Positions 28,794 through 36,387 of a DNA stretch of 54,178 nucleotides are shown here, in pieces. Numbering within the stretch: the stretch's first letter is position 1; the number at the start of each line of letters is the position of its first letter. The notes beneath the pieces are model-generated. The model searched no databases. It saw nothing but the letters and a program-made list of their open reading frames with translations, and was not told the DNA's origin. This DNA comes from Mediterraneibacter agrestimuris (GTDB lineage Bacteria > Bacillota > Clostridia > Lachnospirales > Lachnospiraceae): NCBI RefSeq assembly GCF_943193195.1, contig NZ_CALPDG010000026.1, forward strand, positions 1 through 54,178, read 5' to 3'. A program made the position numbers and the translations under genes.

Positions 28794-29156
28794 ATGAAAA
28801 CAGAATATGAATTTGAGCTTCCGAGAGGATACAGGGACAACTCCGGGGAGATCCACAAAAAAGGAAGAATGCGGCTGGCAACGGCGGGAGATGAACTGGT
28901 GGCGGCGAGAGATCCGAGAGTGCTGAACAATCCGTCTTATCTTACGGTAGTACTGCTTTCCAGAGTTATAACAGAGATGGAGGGTCTGGAGACTGTCAGT
29001 GTCCATGTGATGGAAGAGCTGTATACGGCAGATCTTGCATTTTTGCAGGATATGTATCAGAAAATCAATGATCTTGAGCTTCCGGTCATGAAGGTAGTAT
29101 GTCCCAGTTGTGGACAGGAGCATGAGGTGCAGATAAATTTTACGAGAGGGGCTTAA
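28794..29156 (+). CDS. T4-type baseplate hub assembly chaperone-like protein
   Basis: The 120-aa zero-frame product has FELPRGYRDNSGEIHKKGRM, LATAGDELVAARDPRVLNNP, LTVVLLSRVITEMEGLE and YTADLAFLQDMYQKINDLE. I associate this pattern with the small chaperone-like protein that follows the tube gene in eCIS loci. A C-terminal CPSCGQEHEVQI knuckle offers two Cys and a His. It probably helps tube or hub assembly rather than forming part of the particle. The gene ends with TAA inside the loop of a hairpin that lies just after a slippery heptamer (29135-29141). A longer -1 frame product is therefore expected (next entry). Confidence 0.85.
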   Translation: MKTEYEFELPRGYRDNSGEIHKKGRMRLATAGDELVAARDPRVLNNPSYLTVVLLSRVITEMEGLETVSVHVMEELYTADLAFLQDMYQKINDLELPVMKVVCPSCGQEHEVQINFTRGA

Positions 29157-29162
29157 GCCTCT
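29135..29162 (+). promoter_or_regulatory. -1 ribosomal frameshift signal (slippery heptamer plus hairpin)
   Basis: A AAT TTT occupies 29135-29141, with codon boundaries matching the zero frame (X XXY YYZ). Five nt later AGGGGC (29147-29152) pairs with GCCTCT (29157-29162) over a TTAA loop, giving six pairs including one G-T. The zero-frame TAA (29154-29156) is inside this hairpin. Heptamer, spacer and stem are in the standard order for programmed -1 frameshifting. Confidence 0.8.
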
Positions 29163-29341
29163 GCCCGGAAGAAGAGTTATATCGGGAAACGGCATTTATT
29201 GCTTATTATTTTCATTGGAGGATGGCGGATATACTTGCACTGGAGCACAGAGACAGGCGCAGATGGTGCAAAGAGATTTCAGATATCAATGAAGAGCGTA
29301 ATCCGTCAGAGAGAAAGGAGCGGAACATATTTGCCAGATAG
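29141..29341 (+). CDS. DUF6760-like extension read by -1 frameshift from the chaperone
   Basis: In the -1 frame the sequence reads LYRETAFIAYYFHWRMADIL then LEHRDRRRWCKEISDINEER, the DUF6760 pattern of small eCIS proteins. The frame opens after a TGA at 29123 and has no ATG, GTG, TTG or CTG before the conserved domain, so it cannot be started on its own in the usual way. Slippage on A AAT TTT joins it to the chaperone: 116 zero-frame residues plus 66, about 182 aa in all (28794-29141 then 29141-29341). The shift resembles the gpG/gpGT arrangement of phage tails. The role is probably in tail assembly. Confidence 0.8.
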   Translation, partial: YERGLSLCPEEELYRETAFIAYYFHWRMADILALEHRDRRRWCKEISDINEERNPSERKERNIFAR

Positions 29342-29774
29342 GCAGGATGCATATGGAAAAATCAGAAATATGAACTTTCAGCTGGTGGTTGAGGAGCATG
29401 CGCTGGAGTGCAGAAGTATTAACACCTTTACGCAGGAAATTGAATATGAGGTGATTGCAGAGGGCGGATGCAGCGATACGGTACATATCCGAAAAAAACC
29501 GCTTGCTAAGCCATTTACCTTTCAGGTAGAGAGATATGTGCAGGCAGGGCATCAGGATGTATTGGAAATCGGCAGTTTTTTTGAACGTCTTATACTGGAA
29601 ATCAGCGCAAGGCCGGGAGATTTTTCTGCTCCGCAGGTATCGTTTATTTTTTATGGATGTCTGGTGAGCGGTAAAAGCTATAATGGAATGAATGCGGAAA
29701 AATCAGACCTGCTTGTAGAAACAACAACCATCGTATATGAGCAGTTGGAAGTAGCAAGTAACAGTTTGGTATAG
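29331..29774 (+). CDS. second tube-like / tail protein
   Basis: The 147-aa protein starts at TTG 29331, 10 nt after AAAGGAG and overlapping the stop of the DUF6760 frame. An in-frame ATG at 29370 is an alternative. Beta-rich segments NFQLVVEEHALECRSINTFT, AKPFTFQVERYVQAGHQDVL and the end EKSDLLVETTTIVYEQLEVA resemble gp19-type tube or tube-initiator proteins, as many CIS loci carry two or three. It probably connects the tube to the baseplate. The family call is from pattern only. The gene is followed by a structured 200-nt gap. Confidence 0.7.
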   Translation: MPDRQDAYGKIRNMNFQLVVEEHALECRSINTFTQEIEYEVIAEGGCSDTVHIRKKPLAKPFTFQVERYVQAGHQDVLEIGSFFERLILEISARPGDFSAPQVSFIFYGCLVSGKSYNGMNAEKSDLLVETTTIVYEQLEVASNSLV

Positions 29775-29776
29775 GG

Positions 29777-29945
29777 CTTGTTACAGTTCAGCCCAGGACT
29801 TTGCACTGGCTGCAAAGTCCGTGAAATAACGTATAGGTAGAGATGCATCAAGCCACCACGAAGTAGTTTTGCATGGCTTGATGCCTGTAACAGGAAGCCG
29901 AAGGCTGAACTGTTACTAGGACTTTGCATTTACTGCAAAGTCCGT
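29777..29945. repeat. nested palindromic element inside the CIS operon
   Basis: Outer arms are GTTACAGTTCAGCC (29780-29793) and GGCTGAACTGTTAC (29903-29916), matching with one mismatch. Two copies of a 10-bp perfect hairpin, GGACTTTGCA/TGCAAAGTCC, lie at 29796-29820 and 29919-29943. GCATCAAGCCA (29845-29855) pairs with TGGCTTGATGC (29874-29884). It fills the only large gap in the operon and holds no gene. It resembles the element at 1-80, suggesting a dispersed palindromic repeat. It could also attenuate or process the operon mRNA. Confidence 0.8.
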
Positions 29946-29981
29946 AAGAATGTGTGGTGAAGAAATGGCAGTTAGAATTTC

Positions 29982-30578
29982 ATGAAAAGAAACATATGGA
30001 AGTGGCTCAGCCATTTGATGAAGCCGAAGCAGATGGCGGAAGAGCTCCAGAATGAAGAGAAGGGGAGTTTTGAGAAAGCAGTATGCCAGCGGTATCAGTG
30101 GAAACAGGAGAATTTTGCGGGGACGCGCCTTCTCCATCTGGCGGGGCTTCCGATTCAGACACAGAGGGAGAATGTTTCTCTTACTGTGGACCGGAAGATG
30201 ATCCAGCAGCAGTATCAGTACAAGGAGGAGCTTAATTGTGTCAACCGGAAGATCTGTGCAATAGAAATGGAAGAGAAGCAGTTTCGGCAACAGGCTCACC
30301 GTATGGGTCTGAAATTGAAGGCAGCTGAGAAAAGAGAGCGCGAAGAAATCTGCTTACGGCAAAAGCAGGTCCGCAATCTGGAAGCTGATATTGAAAGGGC
30401 AGTAAAGAAACTTCGGGAAGAGATGGATGAGCGGGAACGTTCTTATAGAAGAAGAACAGAAAACTTAGAGCTGTATAGCCGGCGTCAGATTGAAAGGCAG
30501 GCAGAAATGGCGGAAACGAAAGTTTACAGGAGACTGGAACGGGAGCTTTTAAATGAAAGGCGAAGGAGAGGTCTATAA
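29982..30578 (+). CDS. coiled-coil protein of the CIS operon, unknown role
   Basis: I cannot assign a family. The 198-aa protein has a short start (MKRNIWKWLSHLMKPKQMAE), a middle segment with GTRLLHLAGLPIQ, and then a nearly continuous charged helix from about residue 70 to the end (KREREEICLRQKQVRNLEAD, REEMDERERSYRRRTENLEL). No signal peptide or TM helix is seen. Position between the tube and hub genes would suit a tape measure or a baseplate assembly factor, but it is far shorter than usual tape measures. The ribosome binding site is poor, and it follows the palindromic element, so expression may be set separately. Confidence 0.6.
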   Translation: MKRNIWKWLSHLMKPKQMAEELQNEEKGSFEKAVCQRYQWKQENFAGTRLLHLAGLPIQTQRENVSLTVDRKMIQQQYQYKEELNCVNRKICAIEMEEKQFRQQAHRMGLKLKAAEKREREEICLRQKQVRNLEADIERAVKKLREEMDERERSYRRRTENLELYSRRQIERQAEMAETKVYRRLERELLNERRRRGL

Positions 30579-30606
30579 CGTACCGTATGTAAACGGGGGA
30601 GTATAA

Positions 30607-31521
30607 GTGAAAAAAACTGAAGCATTTTTTAAATTTCAAAATACAGACGGCAGTGGGAAAGACGAATTTGTACTTCCTTTCTGTCCGGCAGGCATTCGGT
30701 TTTCTGTCGGATATAAAAGGAAGAAAAAAGGAGATTTACAGGAAAGGGGAGGCAGCGTCTCCAAAAAATCGGTAGAGCAGCAGTTGTTTTCTGGTGTGAC
30801 GATGAGTATGCATCTGATATTTGATAAAAGCCGGGAGGGAACATCCGTGAAATCGGATGTAGAGCGTCTGATGCTGGAATTAAGGGAAAGCTTGTCGGAC
30901 CGGCAGAGTATGTTTTGCTGGGGAACGACTATATTTCAGGGAGTATTGGAACAGGTATCAGCTAATTATGTAATGTTTGGACCGGATGGCGCTGCCTTGC
31001 GTGCGGAAATGGATGTAACAGTTGCATGCAGAGAGAAGGAAGCGTTGAAACAATTTTTTCAGGCGGATTATGAGACTATATTCAAACCGAAAAATTCGGT
31101 AAAGCACAGAGAAGGCAAGGCAGTTCTGACAGTTAAGGGAAATGAAAGAGACAAGGAATATCAGGTACAGTATAATCCAGGTTCCATACAGTGTACGAGA
31201 AACAGAGAGATATCTCTTGCAGGAAAGGATTCAGGAAGAGCGGCGGATAATCCTGCACAGCACACGTTTGCAGAAGACGGATCTCTTTCTCTGGAGCTTC
31301 TTTTTACAGGGAAGGAGACACAAACGCAGGTCAACGGGCTGCTTGGAATGAAAGTGATTGATGATCAGAAACCAGTAGCACTTTGCTGGGGAGAGCAGTA
31401 TTTTTTGGGATGGATTTCTTCGGTACAAGGGGAGTACACATCCTTTCAGAATAATGGGGAACCGGATAGCGGGAAGGTAAGTCTGACGATTTCAGGTACA
31501 GAATATGAAATATCAATATAA
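30607..31521 (+). CDS. CIS tube/hub connector protein with duplicated domain (Afp7-like)
   Basis: The 304-aa protein starts at GTG 30607 behind GGGGGAG. Two related halves are visible. The first has VTMSMHLIFDKSREGTSVKS, FCWGTTIFQGVLEQVSANYVMF and AEMDVTVACRE. The second has GSLSLELLFTGKETQTQVNG, LCWGEQYFLGWISSVQGEYTSF and KVSLTISGTEYE. The WGxxxFxGxLxSVxxxYxxF core is that of CIS tube proteins such as Afp7/Pvc7. Those normally carry one such domain and a LysM domain. Here the second copy replaces the LysM. It probably sits between tube and hub. The stop overlaps the gpD start by 17 nt. Confidence 0.75.
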   Translation: MKKTEAFFKFQNTDGSGKDEFVLPFCPAGIRFSVGYKRKKKGDLQERGGSVSKKSVEQQLFSGVTMSMHLIFDKSREGTSVKSDVERLMLELRESLSDRQSMFCWGTTIFQGVLEQVSANYVMFGPDGAALRAEMDVTVACREKEALKQFFQADYETIFKPKNSVKHREGKAVLTVKGNERDKEYQVQYNPGSIQCTRNREISLAGKDSGRAADNPAQHTFAEDGSLSLELLFTGKETQTQVNGLLGMKVIDDQKPVALCWGEQYFLGWISSVQGEYTSFQNNGEPDSGKVSLTISGTEYEISI

Positions 31522-32635
31522 AAAATTAAAGGAACGGTATGAACATTTTGCCTGTCCGGTTGTCCGTCTCTGCGTGGAGGGAAAATGGCTGGATGAATGT
31601 GTGGCAGATATCCTTATCAGTGAGGTACACGTGCATCTGACCTGTGGATATGAAGCGGGAGACGCAGTAGTAACACTTCATGGAATTACAGACGAGACAG
31701 ACAACACATTTTTATGGGAGCAGTTAAAGCCTTATGTATCACTGGGCTCAGATGTAATTTTAAAAATGGGGTATCCCAATGAAACAGAGGAGGTATTTTG
31801 TGGTTATATTGCCTGTGTGGAATGTATCTGTGCAGAACTGCCGTCCATAGAACTGACTTTGATGGATATAAAGGGAGTTATGATGAGTGGTACCAGAGCG
31901 GCACAGTTAAAAAGCAGAAATTATGGAGATGCTGTGAAGGAAATTCTGGGAGGGGACAGATACCGGGAGCTGAAAGAGAAAGAAATGTTCAGAGGAATGC
32001 GTATTTCTGATACGCCGGACAAGCAGAACGGACAGGAAGAAGAAATGAGAACCATCGAGTGTGTGTCAGAAAGTGATTATGATTTTGTCGTCCGGGCAGC
32101 AAAAAAATTTGGCTATGAGTTCTTTGTGGACTGCGGTATGGTGTACTTTCGCAAAGCGCAGTCCGATGATACTGTCCTGATGGAATTAAAGCAAGGGGAA
32201 GCAGCACTTTCAGCGAGTGTGCTGTACGATATCCGGGGAATTGTAAAAGAGACAGAGGTGCGGGCGCATGATGATGCAAAAGGAACATTGATATATGCTT
32301 CTGCCGTGCAGAAAAATAAACTCTCTTACGGAAACCGGACTGGAAGGATCATAAATCAGACAAAGAAGGTGTATATGGAACCATGTGTGAGGTCAAAAAC
32401 AGACGCGTCTTCTCGGGCAGATGCTCTGCTTAAAGAAAATCTAAGCCGTTTTGGAACACTGGAGTGTGAGTGTATCGGGATGCCGGTATTGAAGCCGGGA
32501 TATTTTGTACATTTGAAGGGGTATGGAATTCCGGTGGACAATCAGTTTTATGTGACTGCGGCGGAACATGTTTTGTCTGAAAATGGATATACTACGAGGC
32601 TTATTGCCGTGGCAGAGGGAATGAAGGAGGTTTAA
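31505..32635 (+). CDS. baseplate hub protein, phage late control D (gpD/gp27) family
   Basis: The 376-aa protein belongs to the gpD-type hub family, equal to the N-terminal part of VgrG. VHLTCGYEAGDAVVTLHG and LKPYVSLGSDVILKMGY give the first barrel. ECVSESDYDFVVRAAKKFGYEFFVDCG is the strongly conserved mid region. KPGYFVHLKGYGIPVDNQFYVTAAEHVLSENGYTTRL-type strands (seen in part as FYVTAAEHVLSENGYTTRL) end it. The hub forms a trimer at the tube base. The spike gene begins 1 nt after the stop, as expected for a split VgrG pair. Confidence 0.9.
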   Translation: MKYQYKKLKERYEHFACPVVRLCVEGKWLDECVADILISEVHVHLTCGYEAGDAVVTLHGITDETDNTFLWEQLKPYVSLGSDVILKMGYPNETEEVFCGYIACVECICAELPSIELTLMDIKGVMMSGTRAAQLKSRNYGDAVKEILGGDRYRELKEKEMFRGMRISDTPDKQNGQEEEMRTIECVSESDYDFVVRAAKKFGYEFFVDCGMVYFRKAQSDDTVLMELKQGEAALSASVLYDIRGIVKETEVRAHDDAKGTLIYASAVQKNKLSYGNRTGRIINQTKKVYMEPCVRSKTDASSRADALLKENLSRFGTLECECIGMPVLKPGYFVHLKGYGIPVDNQFYVTAAEHVLSENGYTTRLIAVAEGMKEV

Positions 32636-32636
32636 A

Positions 32637-33443
32637 GTGTCGATATTAGACAGTATTAGTGAACTGGCGGCAGATCAGATACAAAAAACAGGACAAGAAC
32701 GGATTTCAGGGATTGTAATCGGTGTAGTAGCAGAGAATTATAGTGAAGCATATCCGGGGCAGATTAAAGTAGAAATTCCTGTGCGTGATGAGAGCGCTAA
32801 TGTTTTGAAATGGGCAAAAGTAGTTTTTCCTTATACCGGCGCCGGGTGGGGGATATATTTTTTGCCGGAAAAGGACGATCAGGTGATACTGGCATTTGAG
32901 AACGGAAGTATTGACCGTCCTTTTGTCATAGGTTCTATTCCTAGGGAGAAGGACAAACAGCTTACAAAATCAGCGGATGAACGTAACAGGATCAAGCAGA
33001 TTGTTACCCGGAATGGCAGTCGTATTACAATGGAAGACGGCGAAGATGAAAATGGGGGAAAGGATCGGATCATACTAAGTACAGCGGAAAAGGAACTGAT
33101 GCTTTTGCTGGATAATGAGAATGATACGATTGAGATTTCTGATAAGAAAGGAAACAGCCAGATAAAAATGAACGTTGAAGAAGGCAGTATTGTTATCAGG
33201 GCAGATAAAAAGATTACTTTGCAGGCGGGGGATTCAGCAAAATTAGTACTGAACGGGGAAAATAACAGCCTTAAGGGTTTAGCAGATAAAATCCAGATGA
33301 AAGGCAGCCGCGCTTTGGAATGTAAGTCAGACGGCAGTTCAAAATTTACCGGGCAGCAGATCGTTATAGAAGCAGCTGCATCTTTGAAATGTTCTAGCAG
33401 TGGAATGGCGGTGCTTTCCGGAACTCCGGTAAAAATAGGATAA
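32637..33443 (+). CDS. baseplate spike protein, gpV/gp5 OB-fold type
   Basis: The 268-aa protein starts at GTG 32637. SGIVIGVVAENYSEAYPGQI, WAKVVFPYTGAGWGIYFLPE and DRPFVIGSIPREKD mark the OB-fold of gpV/VgrG spikes. After about residue 130 short repeated beta strands appear (EISDKKGNSQIKMNVEEGSI, ITLQAGDSAKLVLNGENN), which would form the triangular beta-helix needle. It works with the gpD hub upstream. The PAAR-like tip would cap it. There is no C-terminal effector extension. Confidence 0.92.
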   Translation: MSILDSISELAADQIQKTGQERISGIVIGVVAENYSEAYPGQIKVEIPVRDESANVLKWAKVVFPYTGAGWGIYFLPEKDDQVILAFENGSIDRPFVIGSIPREKDKQLTKSADERNRIKQIVTRNGSRITMEDGEDENGGKDRIILSTAEKELMLLLDNENDTIEISDKKGNSQIKMNVEEGSIVIRADKKITLQAGDSAKLVLNGENNSLKGLADKIQMKGSRALECKSDGSSKFTGQQIVIEAAASLKCSSSGMAVLSGTPVKIG

Positions 33444-33460
33444 AGGAAGAGGGGGATAGA

Positions 33461-33826
33461 ATGGCGGCAGGGATGAAGTTTCCGATACAGATTAATCCGG
33501 CAACGGGAAGATTTGTAGAATCAGAAGGGGTGGAAAATATCCGGGAGTCAGTATATATGATACTGATGACACAGAAGGGAGAGCATCCCATCAGGAATAA
33601 AACCGGCAGCACAATTTTGTCTTATCCATTTATAGATATTTCTTCTACCAGAATACACATGCTGGAAAGAGAGGTACGGGAAACTCTTCTTCGGCAGGAG
33701 CCGAGGATTTGTGATGTGCAGGCACATGCGGCCAAGGAGCCGGGAGAGGATTGCCTGATGGTCAGGGTTGAATACCGGGTGAAAGAGACCGGGGAAACAC
33801 AGTCACTGGAACTTCAAGTTGGTTAA
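33461..33826 (+). CDS. gp25/GPW-family baseplate wedge protein
   Basis: The 121-aa protein shows FPIQINPATGRFVESEGVEN, ESVYMILMTQKGEHPIRN and EREVRETLLRQEPRICDVQ, the gp25 pattern including the E-R-P/H-R type lysozyme-fold core (GEHPIR). It joins sheath and wedge at the baseplate. It is 17 nt after the spike gene and 17 nt before the J-like gene. It starts with ATG 33461 behind AAGAGGGGG. Confidence 0.93.
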   Translation: MAAGMKFPIQINPATGRFVESEGVENIRESVYMILMTQKGEHPIRNKTGSTILSYPFIDISSTRIHMLEREVRETLLRQEPRICDVQAHAAKEPGEDCLMVRVEYRVKETGETQSLELQVG

Positions 33827-33843
33827 GGAGGAGAAAGAGCAGG

Positions 33844-36357
33844 ATGACGTGGGAGAAAATACTTCGCCTGGCAGCGGATTATCTGCCTCAGTGGAAGATA
33901 CCGCAGGAACCGCCGGATATGGGGGAAGTTGTTGCAGGACTTTTTACAGAAATGATGGAGTCATGTGAGAAAAAATTTGAAAAGCTGCCGCAGCGGGCAA
34001 GACAGGAACTACTTAGTTTGTCGGGAATCCGTCCTCTTCCGGCGAAACCTGCGCATACGATCCTTGTAGCAGAGACAGAAAACAGTCTGAGTGAATCCGT
34101 AAGGATTCCGAAAGGAAGTCCATTTCTTTATGACAGAAATGACAGGGAGAATTCGGTCGTTTTTACTTCTGAGCAGGAAATACTAGCAGTTTCGTCTAAG
34201 CTGACAGATATATTGTCAGTTTCGGAGAAGGCAAGGCATATAAGTGAAAGGAAACTTCCGGGGATGGATGCCCCCCTTCGGCTATTCTCTGCCGAGGGTG
34301 AGAATCTGTACAGAGAGGAGCTGGTGCTCAAACATTCCCGCCTTATGCCATCGGTCTTGCGGATTCCAACGGCATTTTTAAGAAAAGCGGGGCTGCAGTG
34401 TACGGGAGCCAGACTGCGGGCCGGAGGGGCAGGAATCCAGCCGGAGCTTCTGTATGATGGGGAAAGAGAACTAAATGTGGAGAAGGCAGTCGTTTTTGGA
34501 GAGGAAATACTGGAATATAAAGAATGCTGGATTGGACATGAGAATGTATTTTCAAAAGCAGGAGCAGAGATTACCTTGTCCTTTGAACTGGAAATGAAGA
34601 TGTTTCAAAAGGGGGCATATCCAGAGGAAAAAAAAGAATGGAAGTTGATACAGAAAAAGCCGATGGAGGACAAAAGGCAGCCGCCGGATGTGTGGCCCGA
34701 AGAGATTGCATTTTCCTATTATTCCGGTCTTGGCTGGAAAAAACTGGATTTAAAAAAGGATGAGACAAAGATATTTGCACAGGATAAAAGGAGCCGGCGG
34801 TGTGAGCTTCGGTTTCAGTGTCCCGATGACTGGGAGCAGGTCATTGCCGGGGGAAATGAGATAAAGTGTCTGCGGATACAGGTTGTGAAAGCACCCTGTT
34901 GCTATGAAACAATAGGACTGCACCATTATCCGGTACTAAGCAGGATTCAGCTTGCTTATTCATATGGAGAAAAAGGTGTCCTTCCAGAACAGGTAATCCT
35001 GCCCCGGGAATTTCCCTATAGAGGGGAGAACGTTTTACTTGGTTTTGACAGGATATTTCCGGCCGGAAGAGTCAGTTTACTGTTTCTACTGGCGGAATCT
35101 GTGAGGGCAGAGAGAAAAAAGATTGTTTTTGAGTGCTCTACAAAGGATGGATTCTGTCCGGTCGCAGTGGAGGATAAGACGGATGGACTTATCCGTTCTG
35201 GTTTGATCTATATGGAGATTCCGAAAAAGGCGGCAAAGCTTACTGTAGAGGGAAGAGAGAGGTTCTTTATCCGGCTGCGGAAAAGCGATATAACAGACCG
35301 CATGCAATTTGAGCCGGAGATTACGGGGATACTGTTAAACGGAGTTGAAGCGTGCAATTTTGTCTGGACGAAAGAGCGGGAATATTATCTGGAAGAAGCA
35401 GTGCCTTATCCTGAATTTCCTGTTGAGGGAGAGTATCTTCTGGAGGCGGAAGTGAAGGTGAGGGAGGGAGAGCAATATGTTCTTTGGGAAGAAGTGGAGG
35501 ATTTTGAGAAGGGCGGATATAAGCAAAGGGGGTATGTGCTGGACCGGCAGGAAAAAGTGGTAAGGTTCGGTGACGGTAAACGCTTTAGGGTGCCGGAGTG
35601 TACAGAGACGGCTGCGGTAGTTATCCGTGTCTGTACTTGTGAAGGCGAATTTGCTAATCTGCCCGGCGGGACGGAATTTATCCCCGGATATTCTGCCAGA
35701 TTATTAGGAAGAGTGTATCAGCCGCTTTTGTCCTATGGCGGCAGAAATCCGGAAATTGAAGAACAGATGTGGAAACGGAGAGCTTTTTTTATGAACAGCA
35801 AAAGAAGACTGGTTTCCAAAGTGGATTTCCAGTCTCAAATCTGCGAATATGCGGATGAGGCTGTGAGAACGGCTTTTGTTACAGAAGAGGACGGTACAGA
35901 TACATTGGTTGTTTTAATGAAAGACTTCGGAAAAGGATCTCTGTCTTTTGAGCAGATGAAAACGAGGCTGGAGCATATGTGGAGAGACAGGCGGGGAGCC
36001 GCATTTCAGAATATGAGGATAAAAATCATAGAACCACTTGTGATCCGGGTGGCTGTAGAAGTCTGGCTTACAGGGCAGTGTGAAGATCGTTTCTTGTATG
36101 AGGAGGAAATCTTAAACCAGTTGGAGGCGTTCTTTTCACCGGAATGTGGATGGGAGATCGGAAGGCTGGTTTCAAGACAGGATTTGGAGAGGATGCTGTA
36201 TCAGGCAGAAACGACAGTATCTTTAAAATATTTGAATGCGGTATTTTCTTATCATGACTTAAGCGGTACGTATACGTGGAATCTGGATGAAGAGCGGAAA
36301 ATCCCGACGGCAGTGTGTATTAGCGGGGAACATAAGGTGCACTGGATAGAAACATAA
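33844..36357 (+). CDS. large baseplate J-like wedge protein (Afp11-like)
   Basis: The 837-aa protein has the layout of the large gp6/gpJ wedge proteins of injection systems. The N-terminus is EKILRLAADYLPQWKIPQEP with MGEVVAGLFTEMMESCEKKF. The middle has VVRFGDGKRFRVPE and ANLPGGTEFIPGYSARLLGR. The C-terminus has VSKVDFQSQICEYADEAVRTAF and LVVLMKDFGKGSLSF, with the J-type strand-helix order. It forms the ring that triggers sheath contraction. A second J-like gene follows after 30 nt. Confidence 0.88.
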   Translation: MTWEKILRLAADYLPQWKIPQEPPDMGEVVAGLFTEMMESCEKKFEKLPQRARQELLSLSGIRPLPAKPAHTILVAETENSLSESVRIPKGSPFLYDRNDRENSVVFTSEQEILAVSSKLTDILSVSEKARHISERKLPGMDAPLRLFSAEGENLYREELVLKHSRLMPSVLRIPTAFLRKAGLQCTGARLRAGGAGIQPELLYDGERELNVEKAVVFGEEILEYKECWIGHENVFSKAGAEITLSFELEMKMFQKGAYPEEKKEWKLIQKKPMEDKRQPPDVWPEEIAFSYYSGLGWKKLDLKKDETKIFAQDKRSRRCELRFQCPDDWEQVIAGGNEIKCLRIQVVKAPCCYETIGLHHYPVLSRIQLAYSYGEKGVLPEQVILPREFPYRGENVLLGFDRIFPAGRVSLLFLLAESVRAERKKIVFECSTKDGFCPVAVEDKTDGLIRSGLIYMEIPKKAAKLTVEGRERFFIRLRKSDITDRMQFEPEITGILLNGVEACNFVWTKEREYYLEEAVPYPEFPVEGEYLLEAEVKVREGEQYVLWEEVEDFEKGGYKQRGYVLDRQEKVVRFGDGKRFRVPECTETAAVVIRVCTCEGEFANLPGGTEFIPGYSARLLGRVYQPLLSYGGRNPEIEEQMWKRRAFFMNSKRRLVSKVDFQSQICEYADEAVRTAFVTEEDGTDTLVVLMKDFGKGSLSFEQMKTRLEHMWRDRRGAAFQNMRIKIIEPLVIRVAVEVWLTGQCEDRFLYEEEILNQLEAFFSPECGWEIGRLVSRQDLERMLYQAETTVSLKYLNAVFSYHDLSGTYTWNLDEERKIPTAVCISGEHKVHWIET

Positions 36358-36387
36358 GATGGGATAAAAACAGGAGGTACGGGGATT

